From contig MU647402.1 in NCBI GenBank assembly GCA_026770585.1, forward strand, positions 41,593 through 52,382: a stretch of DNA of 10,790 nucleotides, given 5' to 3'. Position 1 is the first letter of the stretch, and each line of letters opens with the position of its first letter. The notes below the pieces were generated by a model. The model was not told the origin of the DNA. It did no database searches and saw nothing but the letters and a program-made list of their open reading frames with translations. Below are positions 9,801-10,790 of the stretch, in pieces. The translations under genes were made by a program, and so were the position numbers. Source of the DNA: Baffinella frigidus. Its lineage: Eukaryota > Cryptophyceae > Cryptomonadales > Baffinellaceae.

Positions 9801-10311
9801 GGGGCTGAGGGTTGAGGGATTGGGCCTAAGGGTTTAGGGTTTTGGGCTAAGGGTTTAGGGTTTGGAGCTTAGGGTTTAGGGTTTGGGGCTTAGGGTTTAG
9901 GGTTTGGGGTTTAGGGTTTAGGGTTTGGGGTTTAGGGTTTGGGGTTTGGGGCTTAGGGTTTAGGGTCTGGGGGTTAGGATTTGGGGTTTGGGGGTTAGGA
10001 CTTGGGGTTTGGGGCTTAGGGTTTGGGGTTTGGTGCTTAGGACTTGGGGTTTGGTGCTTAGGGTTTGGGGTTTGGTGCTTAGGATTTGGGGTTTGGTGCT
10101 TAGGGTTTGGGGTTTGGTGCTTAGGATTTGGGGTTTGGTGCTTAGGATTTGGAGTTTAGTGCTTAGGATTTGGGGTTTGGTGCTTAAGATTTGGGGTTTA
10201 GTGCTTAGGATTTGGGGTTTGGTGCTTAGAATTTGGGGTTTGGTGCTTAGGATTTGGGGGTTGGGGGTTTACTTCCGCCCGCGGAGATGCTCCCTGACCT
10301 CGTCTTGCTGC
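64..10311 (-). CDS. DENN-domain protein (Rab GEF family), 11 internal exons, partial at both ends
   Basis: Joined minus-strand exons are 10311-10273, 9275-9213, 8849-8771, 7303-7198, 6387-6326, 5629-5549, 3184-3066, 2191-2053, 944-852, 517-448 and 124-64. They total 912 nt, or 303 complete codons with no stop. All ten introns are GT..AG and each split codon is completed in frame by the next exon. Family landmarks appear in order: SLCVLSHYPFY, REFLKQLYRISL, EVPLPP, QLFTAVLQEGKILLYS, SLLTVIAEAI, FPFRWEHVYIPVLP, APTPFIMGV, DVVVVNLDENKLRLP, FFRFFLSLLQGYRE. These cover the end of uDENN, all of cDENN and the start of dDENN. DENN modules generally activate Rab GTPases by nucleotide exchange in membrane traffic. 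The subfamily (SCD1-like, DENND5-like or other) is not settled. Introns are 323 to 2364 nt and full of telomere-like repeats. Splice sites were read by eye. Confidence 0.9.
143..440. repeat. Mixed GGGTGTA / TTTAGGG tract filling intron E-F
   Basis: Starts as GGGTGTA units (143-205) and passes into TTTAGGG, TTTAGAG and TTTATGG units to 440. Nothing else is seen in this 323-nt intron. Confidence 0.9.
448..517 (-). CDS. Exon E, start of dDENN (residues 261-284)
   Basis: The 70-nt exon is 23 codons plus one base: ARHKRDFSQIQYGFFRFFLS then LLQ. The FFRFF-SLL-GY pattern (completed by exon F) is characteristic of dDENN. The acceptor is TCCGCAG and the donor is CAAG|GTTCGC. The final G joins GG of exon F to make Gly. 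Two copies of its 5' end lie upstream at 560-588 and 704-732. Confidence 0.88.
560..588 (-). pseudogene. Truncated copy of exon E, acceptor lost
   Basis: Resembles the first 29 nt of exon E. The sense strand has CCGCATG where exon E has CCGCAGG, so the AG is gone. It is followed on the plus strand by repeated GTCAGCATCC units that also follow exon E, so exon edge and intron were duplicated together. Confidence 0.75.
598..640. repeat. GTCAGCATCC short repeats in intron D-E
   Basis: Three GTCAGCA-type units here, with two more at 531-550, accompany the copies of exon E. Confidence 0.8.
704..732 (-). pseudogene. Truncated copy of exon E with intact acceptor
   Basis: The sense strand shows CTCTCTCCGCAG followed by 27 nt close to the start of exon E (GCGCGGCA...TTTCGCAG), then unrelated intron sequence. 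The pyrimidine tract is better than that of exon E itself. Confidence 0.75.
852..944 (-). CDS. Exon D, linker between cDENN and dDENN (residues 230-260)
   Basis: The 93-nt exon is 31 codons, phase 0 at both ends. It begins AEAKRLVLMADLAFSMAP and ends with the polar stretch TPSESDATAKSEK. The acceptor is GACCAG and the donor is GAGAAG|GTCAAC. It fits the spacer expected between the two subdomains, a low-conservation region, so support comes mainly from phase, splice sites and the absence of stops. The plus strand is also open over this stretch, but that frame has no partner exons. Confidence 0.7.
982..1130. repeat. Imperfect inverted repeat (fold-back relic) in intron C-D
   Basis: Left arm 982-1016 and right arm 1098-1130 pair imperfectly. 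The shared core reads CTCGGACCA..CCAGAATCTGTCC and its complement. The roughly 80-nt loop is free of heptamers. No target-site duplication could be assigned. Confidence 0.65.
1127..1220. repeat. Second imperfect inverted repeat, overlapping the first
   Basis: Arms begin AAATCGAGGCT at 1127 and end AGCCTCGATTT at 1220. Pairing continues with gaps through TTCCTTC / GAAGGAA. It shares a few bases with the right arm of the preceding inverted repeat. Confidence 0.65.
1255..1508. repeat. Heptamer tract with GGGTCCG / GGGTCTA variants
   Basis: Units are mainly GGGTTTA, GGGTCTA, GGGTCCG, GGGTTCG and GGGTGTA, a C-containing flavour that is rare elsewhere in the window. Some sense-strand units (CCCTAGA) contain AG. 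Confidence 0.8.
1509..1689. mobile_element. Degenerate fold-back (MITE-like) relic
   Basis: A 181-bp heptamer-free block whose ends are inverted repeats. The left end is CCACGCCAGGTCATTTGTC and the complement of the right end is CCACGTAAGGTCATTACTG, followed by GGAATTYCAG on both sides. No coding capacity is seen inside. No clear target duplication is visible, so this is a relic call based on the paired ends only. Confidence 0.6.
1708..1945 (-). pseudogene. Copy of exon C 3' part, interrupted by a fold-back element
   Basis: The sense strand keeps the end of exon C (RKLMEHLQ, CAG at the donor position, then GTGCTCC) at 1708-1745. Its weaker continuation is at 1912-1945 on the other side of a 152-bp insertion. 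It lies downstream of the intact exon and keeps the donor side. The 5' part of the exon is absent. Confidence 0.8.
1759..1910. mobile_element. MITE-like fold-back element, 152 bp
   Basis: Two 63-nt arms (1759-1821 and 1848-1910) form an inverted repeat with only two mismatches, around a 26-nt AT-rich loop. Ends are CTCACACAATG and CATTGTGTGAG. It has no coding capacity. Comparison with the uninterrupted exon C shows it is an insertion, with a few extra bases on each side (ATGTTTTAA left, ATAA right). A clean target duplication cannot be defined. The near-identity of the arms suggests a recent event. Confidence 0.9.
1960..2048. repeat. Short degenerate heptamer tract beside exon C donor
   Basis: Scattered GGGTTTGGGG, GGGTTCA and GGGTGTA units on the plus strand between the broken exon C copy and exon C. 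Confidence 0.7.
2053..2191 (-). CDS. Exon C, C-terminal part of cDENN (residues 184-229)
   Basis: The 139-nt exon is one base plus 46 codons. It starts RESFLAASCPEDVVVVNLD, continues ENKLRLPTRP, and ends LPPRQHRKLMEHLQ. DVV-V-LD-N.L.LP followed by LPPLP...L...L is the usual end of cDENN. The acceptor is ACACAG, the donor is CAG|GTGGAA, and it ends in phase 0. Partial copies lie on both sides, one of them split by a fold-back element. Confidence 0.93.
2272..2335 (-). pseudogene. Two short internal copies of exon C in tandem
   Basis: Two adjacent pieces (about 2272-2299 and 2306-2335) match the exon C segment encoding DVVVVNLD, reading NVLVVNLD and DVLVANLD on the sense strand. Neither has a splice site. 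Confidence 0.65.
2350..2409 (-). pseudogene. Truncated copy of exon C, acceptor kept, in-frame stop
   Basis: The sense strand has ACACAG then RESFLAAIMP followed by TGA, and further homology to the VNLD segment before breaking off at 2350. Upstream of the intact exon, with acceptor retained. Confidence 0.8.
2521..2592. repeat. Near-perfect GGGTGTA array
   Basis: About ten uninterrupted GGGTGTA units in intron B-C, an internal homogeneous array of one telomere-repeat variant. Confidence 0.95.
2607..2661 (-). pseudogene. Truncated copy of exon C, acceptor kept
   Basis: The sense strand has CCCAG then RESFLAFLCPEDGVVVNLN, and reads into a TAA in intron sequence at the breakpoint. The exon part is open. 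Splicing into it would truncate the protein. Confidence 0.8.
2757..2845. repeat. GTGTGTG / GTGTTTG low-complexity tract
   Basis: Repeats of GGTGTGT pass into GGTGTTT units. The minus strand reads as threonine/histidine/proline repeats in a spurious open frame. Confidence 0.85.
2922..3040. repeat. GGGTGTA array next to exon B donor
   Basis: About seventeen GGGTGTA units with two single-base variants, ending roughly 25 nt from the exon B donor. Confidence 0.95.
3066..3184 (-). CDS. Exon B, cDENN core (residues 144-183)
   Basis: The 119-nt exon is phase 0 at its start: VFPFRWEHVYIPVLPLQL, then IEFVNAPTPFIMGVNSYSL. FPF-W-H-YIP-LP and AP-PF-MGV are the most recognisable signature of cDENN. The acceptor is AACAG and the donor is CAGAG|GTCTCA. 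The final AG joins the G of exon C to give Arg. Only this copy of the several in the intron has the APTPFIMGV half and a donor. Confidence 0.95.
3195..3500. repeat. GTTA / TTTA / GGTA tetranucleotide arrays, first block
   Basis: GTTA units (3226-3267), TTTA units (3316-3350), then mixed GGTT, GTTA and GGTA units. Follows the acceptor side of exon B. The block starts with a stretch (GGTTAGTTGGTTAGATTG) repeated at the start of the second block. Confidence 0.95.
3504..3574 (-). pseudogene. Truncated copy of exon B, acceptor kept
   Basis: The sense strand has AATGCAG then VFPFRWEHVCIPVLPLQL and IEFVNA before switching abruptly to tetranucleotide repeat. One amino acid change (Tyr to Cys) relative to exon B. 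The APTPFIMGV half and the donor are missing. Confidence 0.9.
3586..3938. repeat. GTTA / TTTA / GGTA / GGCA tetranucleotide arrays, second block
   Basis: Second copy of the block, ending in long GGCA (3810-3863) and GGTA (3863-3905) runs. On the minus strand these give spurious Leu/Pro/Ala/Cys and Leu/Pro/Thr/Tyr open frames. Confidence 0.95.
3942..4012 (-). pseudogene. Second truncated copy of exon B, acceptor kept
   Basis: The sense strand has AATGCAG then VFSFRWEHVCISVLPLQL and IDFVNA, breaking at the same base as the copy at 3504-3574. It differs by two Pro to Ser changes and Glu to Asp. Shares the Tyr to Cys change, so the two copies descend from one truncated ancestor. Confidence 0.9.
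4034..4165 (+). pseudogene. Plus-strand open frame of unknown origin in intron A-B
   Basis: A heptamer-free block reads on the plus strand from the end of a TTTAGG tract to TGA at 4163-4165. The 43 codons include LIDPNSDFGLALEPFRTVKG and YQDVYRKSFKGALREIDD. The composition looks like a soluble protein C-terminus and unlike the repeat-derived frames. It is opposite to the host gene. I do not recognise the protein and saw no linked exon. The minus strand is also open here, so a chance frame is possible. It may be a captured fragment of another gene. Confidence 0.35.
4215..4246 (-). pseudogene. Small internal fragment of exon B
   Basis: GTGGGAGCACGTG followed by CACACCCGTG on the sense strand matches the WEHV-IPV part of exon B (WEHVHTPV). 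No splice site is retained. Confidence 0.55.
4294..4329 (-). pseudogene. Third truncated copy of exon B, acceptor kept
   Basis: The sense strand has CCGCAG then VFPFRWEQVYTPV before breaking into C-rich sequence. The acceptor side is kept. Confidence 0.8.
4355..4590. repeat. Degenerate TTTAGGG tract in intron A-B
   Basis: TTTAGGG, GGGTTCA and TTTCGG units with short unique interruptions. Confidence 0.85.
4593..4624 (-). pseudogene. Truncated copy of exon A, donor kept
   Basis: The sense strand shows the last 10 codons of exon A in diverged form, then CTGGTCC at the donor position. The 5' part is missing. Confidence 0.65.
4628..4828. repeat. TTTAGGG tract with several perfect runs
   Basis: Perfect TTTAGGG runs at about 4667-4696 and 4741-4770, separated by related units. 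Confidence 0.9.
4832..4873 (-). pseudogene. Truncated copy of exon A 3' part
   Basis: Matches the SLLT.IAEAILAL end of exon A. The donor-side CTGGTT is kept and the 5' part is replaced by heptamer sequence. Confidence 0.7.
4964..5005 (-). pseudogene. Truncated copy of exon A, donor kept
   Basis: The sense strand reads SFLTIIAEAILAL with CTG|GTCC. 5' truncated, then heptamers. Shares GCACTG at the end with the other downstream copies, where exon A has GCGCTG. Confidence 0.8.
5013..5083. repeat. Perfect TTTAGGG array
   Basis: About eight identical TTTAGGG units (5017-5068) followed by TTTGGGG units, indistinguishable from interstitial telomere DNA of the plant type. Confidence 0.95.
5086..5128 (-). 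pseudogene. Truncated copy of exon A, donor kept
   Basis: The sense strand reads SLLTIIVEAILAL with CTG|GTCC. The 5' part is missing. Confidence 0.8.
5193..5232. repeat. Inverted (C-rich on plus) heptamer patch beside exon A2 donor
   Basis: GCCTCAACCACCAAACCCCT and following C-rich units. It recurs at 5503-5541 beside the exon A donor, so both exons carry the same downstream intron start. Here the sense strand is G-rich, the reverse of most of the gene. Confidence 0.85.
5241..5321 (-). CDS. Possible alternative exon A2 (full-length relative of exon A)
   Basis: 81 nt colinear with exon A over all 27 codons, reading MLQERTILLYSTQ and TSLLTIIIEAILAL, with no frameshift or stop. The donor is CTG|GTAAAAG, a better match to the usual GTAAG pattern than exon A's own. 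Eleven codons differ from exon A: six are silent and five change the residue. Upstream, the frame stays open through KDSVIG to an AAG about 15 nt away, but no CAG acceptor or pyrimidine tract is seen, so the acceptor is weak. It could be an alternative exon, a recently disabled duplicate, or the source of the shorter copies. The AEA motif is changed to IEA. Confidence 0.45.
5458..5477 (-). pseudogene. Very short copy of exon A 3' end
   Basis: About 20 nt matching the last codons of exon A (AILAL) with CTGGTT following. Confidence 0.5.
5503..5541. repeat. Inverted heptamer patch beside exon A donor
   Basis: Second copy of the patch at 5193-5232, starting GCCTCAACCACCAAACCCCT. The first intron bases after exon A are therefore G-run rich on the sense strand. 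Confidence 0.85.
5549..5629 (-). CDS. Exon A, cDENN core strand and helix (residues 117-143)
   Basis: The 81-nt exon has 27 codons and is phase 0 at both ends. It begins VLQEGKILLYSTQ and continues TSLLTVIAEAILAL. This is the conserved cDENN segment with hydrophobic strand, S..SLLT and AEA-L. The acceptor is ACCCAG and the donor is CTG|GTAGGA. It is chosen over its near-full-length relative at 5241-5321 because it keeps the AEA motif and has a clean CAG acceptor. At least six shorter copies lie on both sides. Confidence 0.92.
5644..5845. repeat. AT-rich TTTATGG / TTTAGGG tract
   Basis: Units are mainly TTTATGG, TTTATAG and TTTAGGG, the most AT-rich variant in the window. Confidence 0.85.
5849..5908 (-). 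pseudogene. Truncated copy of exon A, acceptor kept, stop at breakpoint
   Basis: The sense strand has GCCCAG then VLQEGKILLYLTQTSLLTII and TAA at the breakpoint. 20 codons match exon A with two residue changes. It lies upstream of the intact exon. Use of its acceptor would end translation. Confidence 0.88.
5995..6092. repeat. GGGTTTC heptamer array
   Basis: About thirteen GGGTTTC units with few changes, a variant dominant only here. The plus-strand open frame through it (GFRVSGF repeats) is a repeat artefact. Confidence 0.92.
6183..6313. repeat. GGGTGTA array next to exon Z donor
   Basis: About eighteen GGGTGTA units with a few GGGTTGA units, ending 12 nt from the exon Z donor region. Confidence 0.95.
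6326..6387 (-). CDS. Exon Z, cDENN (residues 97-116)
   Basis: The 62-nt exon is two bases plus twenty codons, PLNLLFRLLDLRNIVQLFTA. This matches the cDENN helix of the form LF..LD..N...LFTA that precedes the LLE-R-LL strand carried by exon A. The acceptor is CCGCAG, the donor is GCG|GTTCCG, and it ends in phase 0. A 26-bp copy of its 5' end lies upstream at 6601-6626. Confidence 0.9.
6391..6600. repeat. TTTGGGG then TTTAGGG array in intron Y-Z
   Basis: Runs of perfect TTTAGGG at 6488-6522 and 6535-6587 with isolated variants. Confidence 0.93.
6601..6626 (-). pseudogene. Truncated copy of exon Z, acceptor side kept
   Basis: The sense strand has CCGCAAG then PLNLLFRL before breaking off. The acceptor AG is shifted by one base relative to exon Z. 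Confidence 0.8.
6651..6810. repeat. Mixed TTTGGAG / TTTCGGG / TTTACGG tract
   Basis: Degenerate seven-base units on the plus strand. The open frame across it is repeat-derived. Confidence 0.8.
6811..6871 (-). pseudogene. Internal copy of exon Y
   Basis: The sense strand reads SIAGEMLTLQRPPPNEIPP, matching residues about 15-33 of exon Y. Neither acceptor nor donor is present. It lies downstream of exon Y. Confidence 0.8.
6880..6960. other. AT-rich unique block in intron Y-Z
   Basis: About 80 nt of heptamer-free AT-rich DNA with two TCCTATG-type units. No coding or structural signal is seen. Confidence 0.5.
7003..7031 (-). pseudogene. Truncated copy of exon Y, donor kept
   Basis: The sense strand reads PPNEIPPAE then G|GTACACC, identical to the exon Y donor. 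Its flanking 50 nt of intron (6966-7002) is repeated beside exon Y at 7161-7197. Confidence 0.85.
7135..7159 (-). pseudogene. Truncated copy of exon Y, donor side kept
   Basis: The sense strand reads PNEIPPAE-like codons then GAAG|GTTCATC. 5' truncated. Confidence 0.7.
7198..7303 (-). CDS. Exon Y, cDENN (residues 61-96)
   Basis: The 106-nt exon starts EVPLPPQGRIKVQWSIAGE and ends PPNEIPPAE plus one base. EVPLPP..G, a beta strand (KVQWSI) and L.RPPPNE-P are standard cDENN landmarks. The acceptor is CACGCAG and the donor is GAAG|GTACAC. The last G joins GC of exon Z to give Gly. Six partial copies surround it: three downstream (two keeping the donor) and three upstream (two keeping the acceptor). 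Confidence 0.92.
7320..7486. repeat. Inverted pair of TTCTAGGTTTTAGG-type repeats
   Basis: TTCTAGGTTTTAGGTTTTAGG at 7321-7341 is mirrored by TCTAGAACCTAAAACCTGAA near 7448-7467, giving an imperfect inverted repeat around the short exon Y copy. It is followed by a run of about sixteen C (7493-7508). Confidence 0.7.
7388..7399 (-). pseudogene. Minimal copy of exon Y start with acceptor
   Basis: The sense strand has AACAG then GAGGTGCCGCTA (EVPL). Only 12 nt of exon remain. Confidence 0.5.
7577..7617 (-). pseudogene. Internal copy of exon Y
   Basis: The sense strand reads IKFQWSIAGEMLT, matching the middle of exon Y. No splice site is kept. Confidence 0.75.
7676..7692 (-). pseudogene. Short copy of exon Y start with acceptor
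   Basis: The sense strand has TTCTGCAG then GAGGTGCCGCTCCCCCC (EVPLPP). Upstream of exon Y, acceptor side kept. Confidence 0.7.
7757..7785. repeat. Left 29-bp flanking repeat of the intron X-Y insert
   Basis: Begins TCAATGAACCGCATTCCACG and ends GGAGGGCTCT. It recurs in direct orientation at 8582-8610 with two mismatches. Confidence 0.88.
7786..7842. repeat. Head-to-head junction of telomere-like repeats
   Basis: GGGGTTTGGGGTTT runs directly into AAACCCTAAACCCC, then further CCCCAAA units. Heptamer orientation reverses here within a near-perfect 28-nt palindrome. Confidence 0.88.
7856..8310. mobile_element. Composite non-coding insert bounded by direct repeats, intron X-Y
   Basis: Direct repeats of about 38 nt begin GTCAGGATGGGATCTACTCA (7856) and GTCAGGATGATATCTACGCA (8271) and continue ACCACA..CCAAGGA. 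Between them lie a fold-back unit (7922-8068) and a block with GCCCTATGGTAGGGCCCTAGG-like inverted motifs. No open frame of note and no heptamers. It looks like one or more non-autonomous elements. The class is not identified. Confidence 0.6.
7922..8068. mobile_element. Fold-back (MITE-like) unit with GTAGTTAGGCCTACGG arms
   Basis: The left arm (7924-7963) contains GGTAGTTAGGCCTACGGGAT and the right arm (8024-8066) its near complement ATTCCGTAGGCCTAACTACC, preceded by GGACTAAA and followed by TTTAGTCC. A diverged copy of the right half lies at 10346-10430. Confidence 0.75.
8326..8573. mobile_element. Fold-back region with CCTAAGTCAAC motifs
   Basis: TGCCAGTTGACTT at the left and AGGCAACTGGCA at the right form short inverted ends. 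Inside the right half, CCTAAGTCAAC occurs four times in alternating orientation. The left half (8356-8395) has AAGTCAGTTCACCCACAAAT, reminiscent of the arms of the 1759-1910 element. Boundaries and class are uncertain. Confidence 0.5.
8509..8536. repeat. Perfect 28-bp palindrome
   Basis: AGTTGACTTAGGTT followed by its exact complement AACCTAAGTCAACT. Centred at 8522/8523. Confidence 0.95.
8582..8610. repeat. Right 29-bp flanking repeat of the intron X-Y insert
   Basis: TCAATAAACCGCGTTCCACG then GAGGGCTCT, a direct copy of 7757-7785 with two mismatches. Confidence 0.88.
8618..8668. repeat. Short tandem repeat GGTATTCAAAAGTCAA
   Basis: Two copies of GGTATTCAAAAGTCAATTTT-type sequence about 34 nt apart. 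Between this and exon X (8669-8770) nothing recognisable is seen. Confidence 0.85.
8771..8849 (-). CDS. Exon X, start of cDENN (residues 35-60)
   Basis: The 79-nt exon is one base plus 26 codons, beginning FLKQLYRISL and ending LERYVCNFVQ. DENN proteins have here a FL..LY..S helix followed by PLERY..NF and then EVP, which is how exon Y begins. The acceptor is AACCAG, the donor is CAG|GTACTC, and the exon ends in phase 0. No copy of this exon was seen in the introns. The flanking intron toward Y is the one loaded with fold-back elements. Confidence 0.9.
8852..9205. repeat. TTTGGGG / TTTGGTG / TTTCGTG heptamer tract filling intron W-X
   Basis: GGGTTTG units (8870-8965), TTTGGTG and TTTGATG units (8966-9045), TTTCGTG units, then GGGGTT hexamers (9107-9134). 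The long minus- and plus-strand open frames across it (Pro-Asn-Thr rich, Gly-Phe-Val rich) follow the 7-nt period and are not genes. Confidence 0.93.
9213..9275 (-). CDS. Exon W, end of uDENN (residues 14-34)
   Basis: The 63-nt exon encodes LWIPKSLCVLSHYPFYYPCR with split codons at both ends. The PK-LC-LS-YPF pattern is a hallmark of the uDENN to cDENN passage. The acceptor is TACACAG and the donor is CGA|GTACCA. The last two bases GA join the G of exon X to give Glu, producing the family motif REFLKQLY. Two truncated copies lie just upstream at 9416-9457 and 9592-9633. Confidence 0.88.
9416..9457 (-). pseudogene. Truncated copy of exon W, acceptor kept
   Basis: The sense strand has TACACAG then SWIPKSLCVLSHYP, breaking into CCCAAAACCC. 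Upstream of exon W. Confidence 0.9.
9592..9633 (-). pseudogene. Second truncated copy of exon W, acceptor kept
   Basis: The sense strand has CTACACAG then LWILKSLCVLSHYP, with the same breakpoint as the copy at 9416-9457. The two belong to one 176-182 nt tandem unit. Confidence 0.9.
9650..9998. repeat. TTTAGGG / TTTGGGG tract in intron V-W
   Basis: Mixed seven-base units passing into the 14-nt alternation TTTAGGG-TTTGGGG near 9860-9960. Confidence 0.9.
10000..10262. repeat. 21-bp higher-order repeat of three heptamers
   Basis: About twelve copies of TTTGGTG-CTTAGGA-TTTGGGG, with units differing by one to three bases. The plus-strand frame through it encodes a WGLVLRI heptapeptide repeat, an artefact of the 21-nt period. 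It ends about 10 nt from the exon V donor. Confidence 0.95.
10273..10311 (-). CDS. Exon V, short exon before the uDENN end (residues 1-13)
   Basis: The 39-nt exon reads as one base, twelve codons (QQDEVREHLRGR) and two bases. The acceptor is AAAGCAG and the donor is GTAAAC. The final AA plus the first G of the next exon gives Lys, so the reading continues RKLWIPKSLCVL, as expected just ahead of the conserved PK-LC-LS stretch of DENN proteins. It is the only non-repetitive patch in this part of the window. It is the least certain exon because it is very short and its own residues are weakly conserved in the family. Confidence 0.6.
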
Positions 10312-10345
10312 CTGCTTTAGTGTTTAGTGCTTAGTGTTTAGGGCC

Positions 10346-10430
10346 TAGGGGCCCTCCGGCCTACCGTAGTCAATACAGTAGGCTTGAATACCCCAATTTC
10401 AGTCCGTTACCCCATGAAATGGTGAAACGG
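10346..10430. mobile_element. Diverged half copy of the 7922-8068 fold-back unit
   Basis: GGGGCCCTCCGGCCTACCGT and following sequence (CAGTAGGC, ATACCCC, AGTCCGTTA, ATGAAA) align with 8008-8078. Only the right half is present. Confidence 0.75.
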
Positions 10431-10436
10431 CTGCAG

Positions 10437-10650
10437 GGTTTAGGGTTTAGTGTTTAGGGTTTAGGGTTTAGGGTTTCAGGTTTCGGGTTTCGGGTTTCGG
10501 GCTCAGTGTTTAGTCTTGAGCGTTTAGGGTTTAGGGTTTAGGGTTTAGTGTTTCGGGTTTCGGGTGTAGTGTTTCGCGTTTAGGGTTTAGTGTCGAGGGT
10601 TTCGGGTGTAGTGTTTAGCGTTTAGGGTTGAGTATCGAGGGTTTAGGGTT
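10437..10650. repeat. TTTAGGG / TTTCGGG / TTTAGTG tract
   Basis: Mixed seven-base units in the intron upstream of exon V. Confidence 0.88.
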
Positions 10651-10686
10651 GGGAATTTCTTCACTTTCCAAGAGAGAGAGAGCGCG
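10651..10686. other. Unassigned unique block with (GA)n
   Basis: GGAATTTCTTCACTTTCCAA followed by AGAGAGAGAG. On the sense strand a CT tract is followed by GGAAAG, so it could be an acceptor or a small exon edge. No DENN motif can be read. Confidence 0.3.
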
Positions 10687-10690
10687 TGTA

Positions 10691-10740
10691 GGGTTTAGGG
10701 TTTAGGGTTTAGGGTTTAGGGTTTAGGGGTTAGGGGTTAA
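10691..10740. repeat. Perfect TTTAGGG array
   Basis: About five identical TTTAGGG units, then TTAGGGG units. Confidence 0.93.
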
Positions 10741-10775
10741 GGGCTTTCTTGTCGCCCGGGGCGGCGGTTTGGCTT
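10741..10775. other. Unassigned GC-rich block, possible further exon
   Basis: A heptamer-free GC-rich patch (TTGTCGCCCGGGGCGGCGG). Such patches elsewhere in this window are exons, so a further uDENN exon on the minus strand is possible. No frame is compelling. Confidence 0.25.
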
Positions 10776-10790
10776 AAGGGTTTGGGGTTT

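Noticed and set aside
9988-10320. 110-codon plus-strand open frame with WGLVLRI repeats
   Set aside because: It follows the 21-nt repeat period exactly. A period divisible by three keeps any frame open, so openness is no evidence of coding.

Overview
The window is eukaryotic nuclear DNA: about 9 kb of intron and 0.9 kb of small exons, all belonging to one gene on the minus strand. No bacterial-type gene, rRNA or tRNA is visible. The introns consist largely of degenerate TTTAGGG-type heptamers (TTTAGGG, GGGTGTA, GGGTTTC, GGGTTTG, TTTATGG). TTTAGGG is the telomere repeat of plants, green algae and several protist groups, so the host is probably a green alga or another intron-rich protist with that telomere type. 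The exact lineage cannot be read from the sequence. The repeats are internal and have exons between them, so this is not a chromosome end.

The gene encodes a DENN-domain protein, a family of Rab GTPase exchange factors and trafficking regulators. Eleven exons can be read on the minus strand from about 10311 down to 64: 10311-10273, 9275-9213, 8849-8771, 7303-7198, 6387-6326, 5629-5549, 3184-3066, 2191-2053, 944-852, 517-448 and 124-64. Every junction is GT..AG, every acceptor is CAG, and every codon phase matches the next exon. The joined frame holds 303 complete codons without a stop. It runs from the end of uDENN through cDENN into dDENN. Start, stop, N-terminus and C-terminus lie outside the window.

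Around most exons the introns hold truncated copies of that same exon. Copies upstream of the intact exon keep the acceptor side and lose the 3' part. Copies downstream keep the donor side and lose the 5' part. One copy (5241-5321) is full length with an open frame and a good donor, and could be an alternative exon. The copy at 1708-1945 is interrupted by a 152-bp fold-back (MITE-like) element.

Layout by rising coordinate: 1-447, last two exons in GGGTGTA/TTTAGGG tracts. 448-2052, exons E and D, three fold-back elements and a broken copy of exon C. 2053-3184, exons C and B. 3185-5548, a 2.4-kb intron with tetranucleotide arrays, copies of exons B and A, and an unrelated open frame on the plus strand (4034-4165). 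5549-7303, exons A, Z and Y with copies. 7304-8770, an intron filled by composite fold-back elements. 8771-10311, exons X, W and V with a 21-bp higher-order repeat. 10312-10790, repeats and two short unassigned blocks.

Nearly all repeat tracts have their C-rich strand as the sense strand of the gene. In that orientation most of the units contain neither AG nor GT, so they would be nearly invisible to the splicing machinery.
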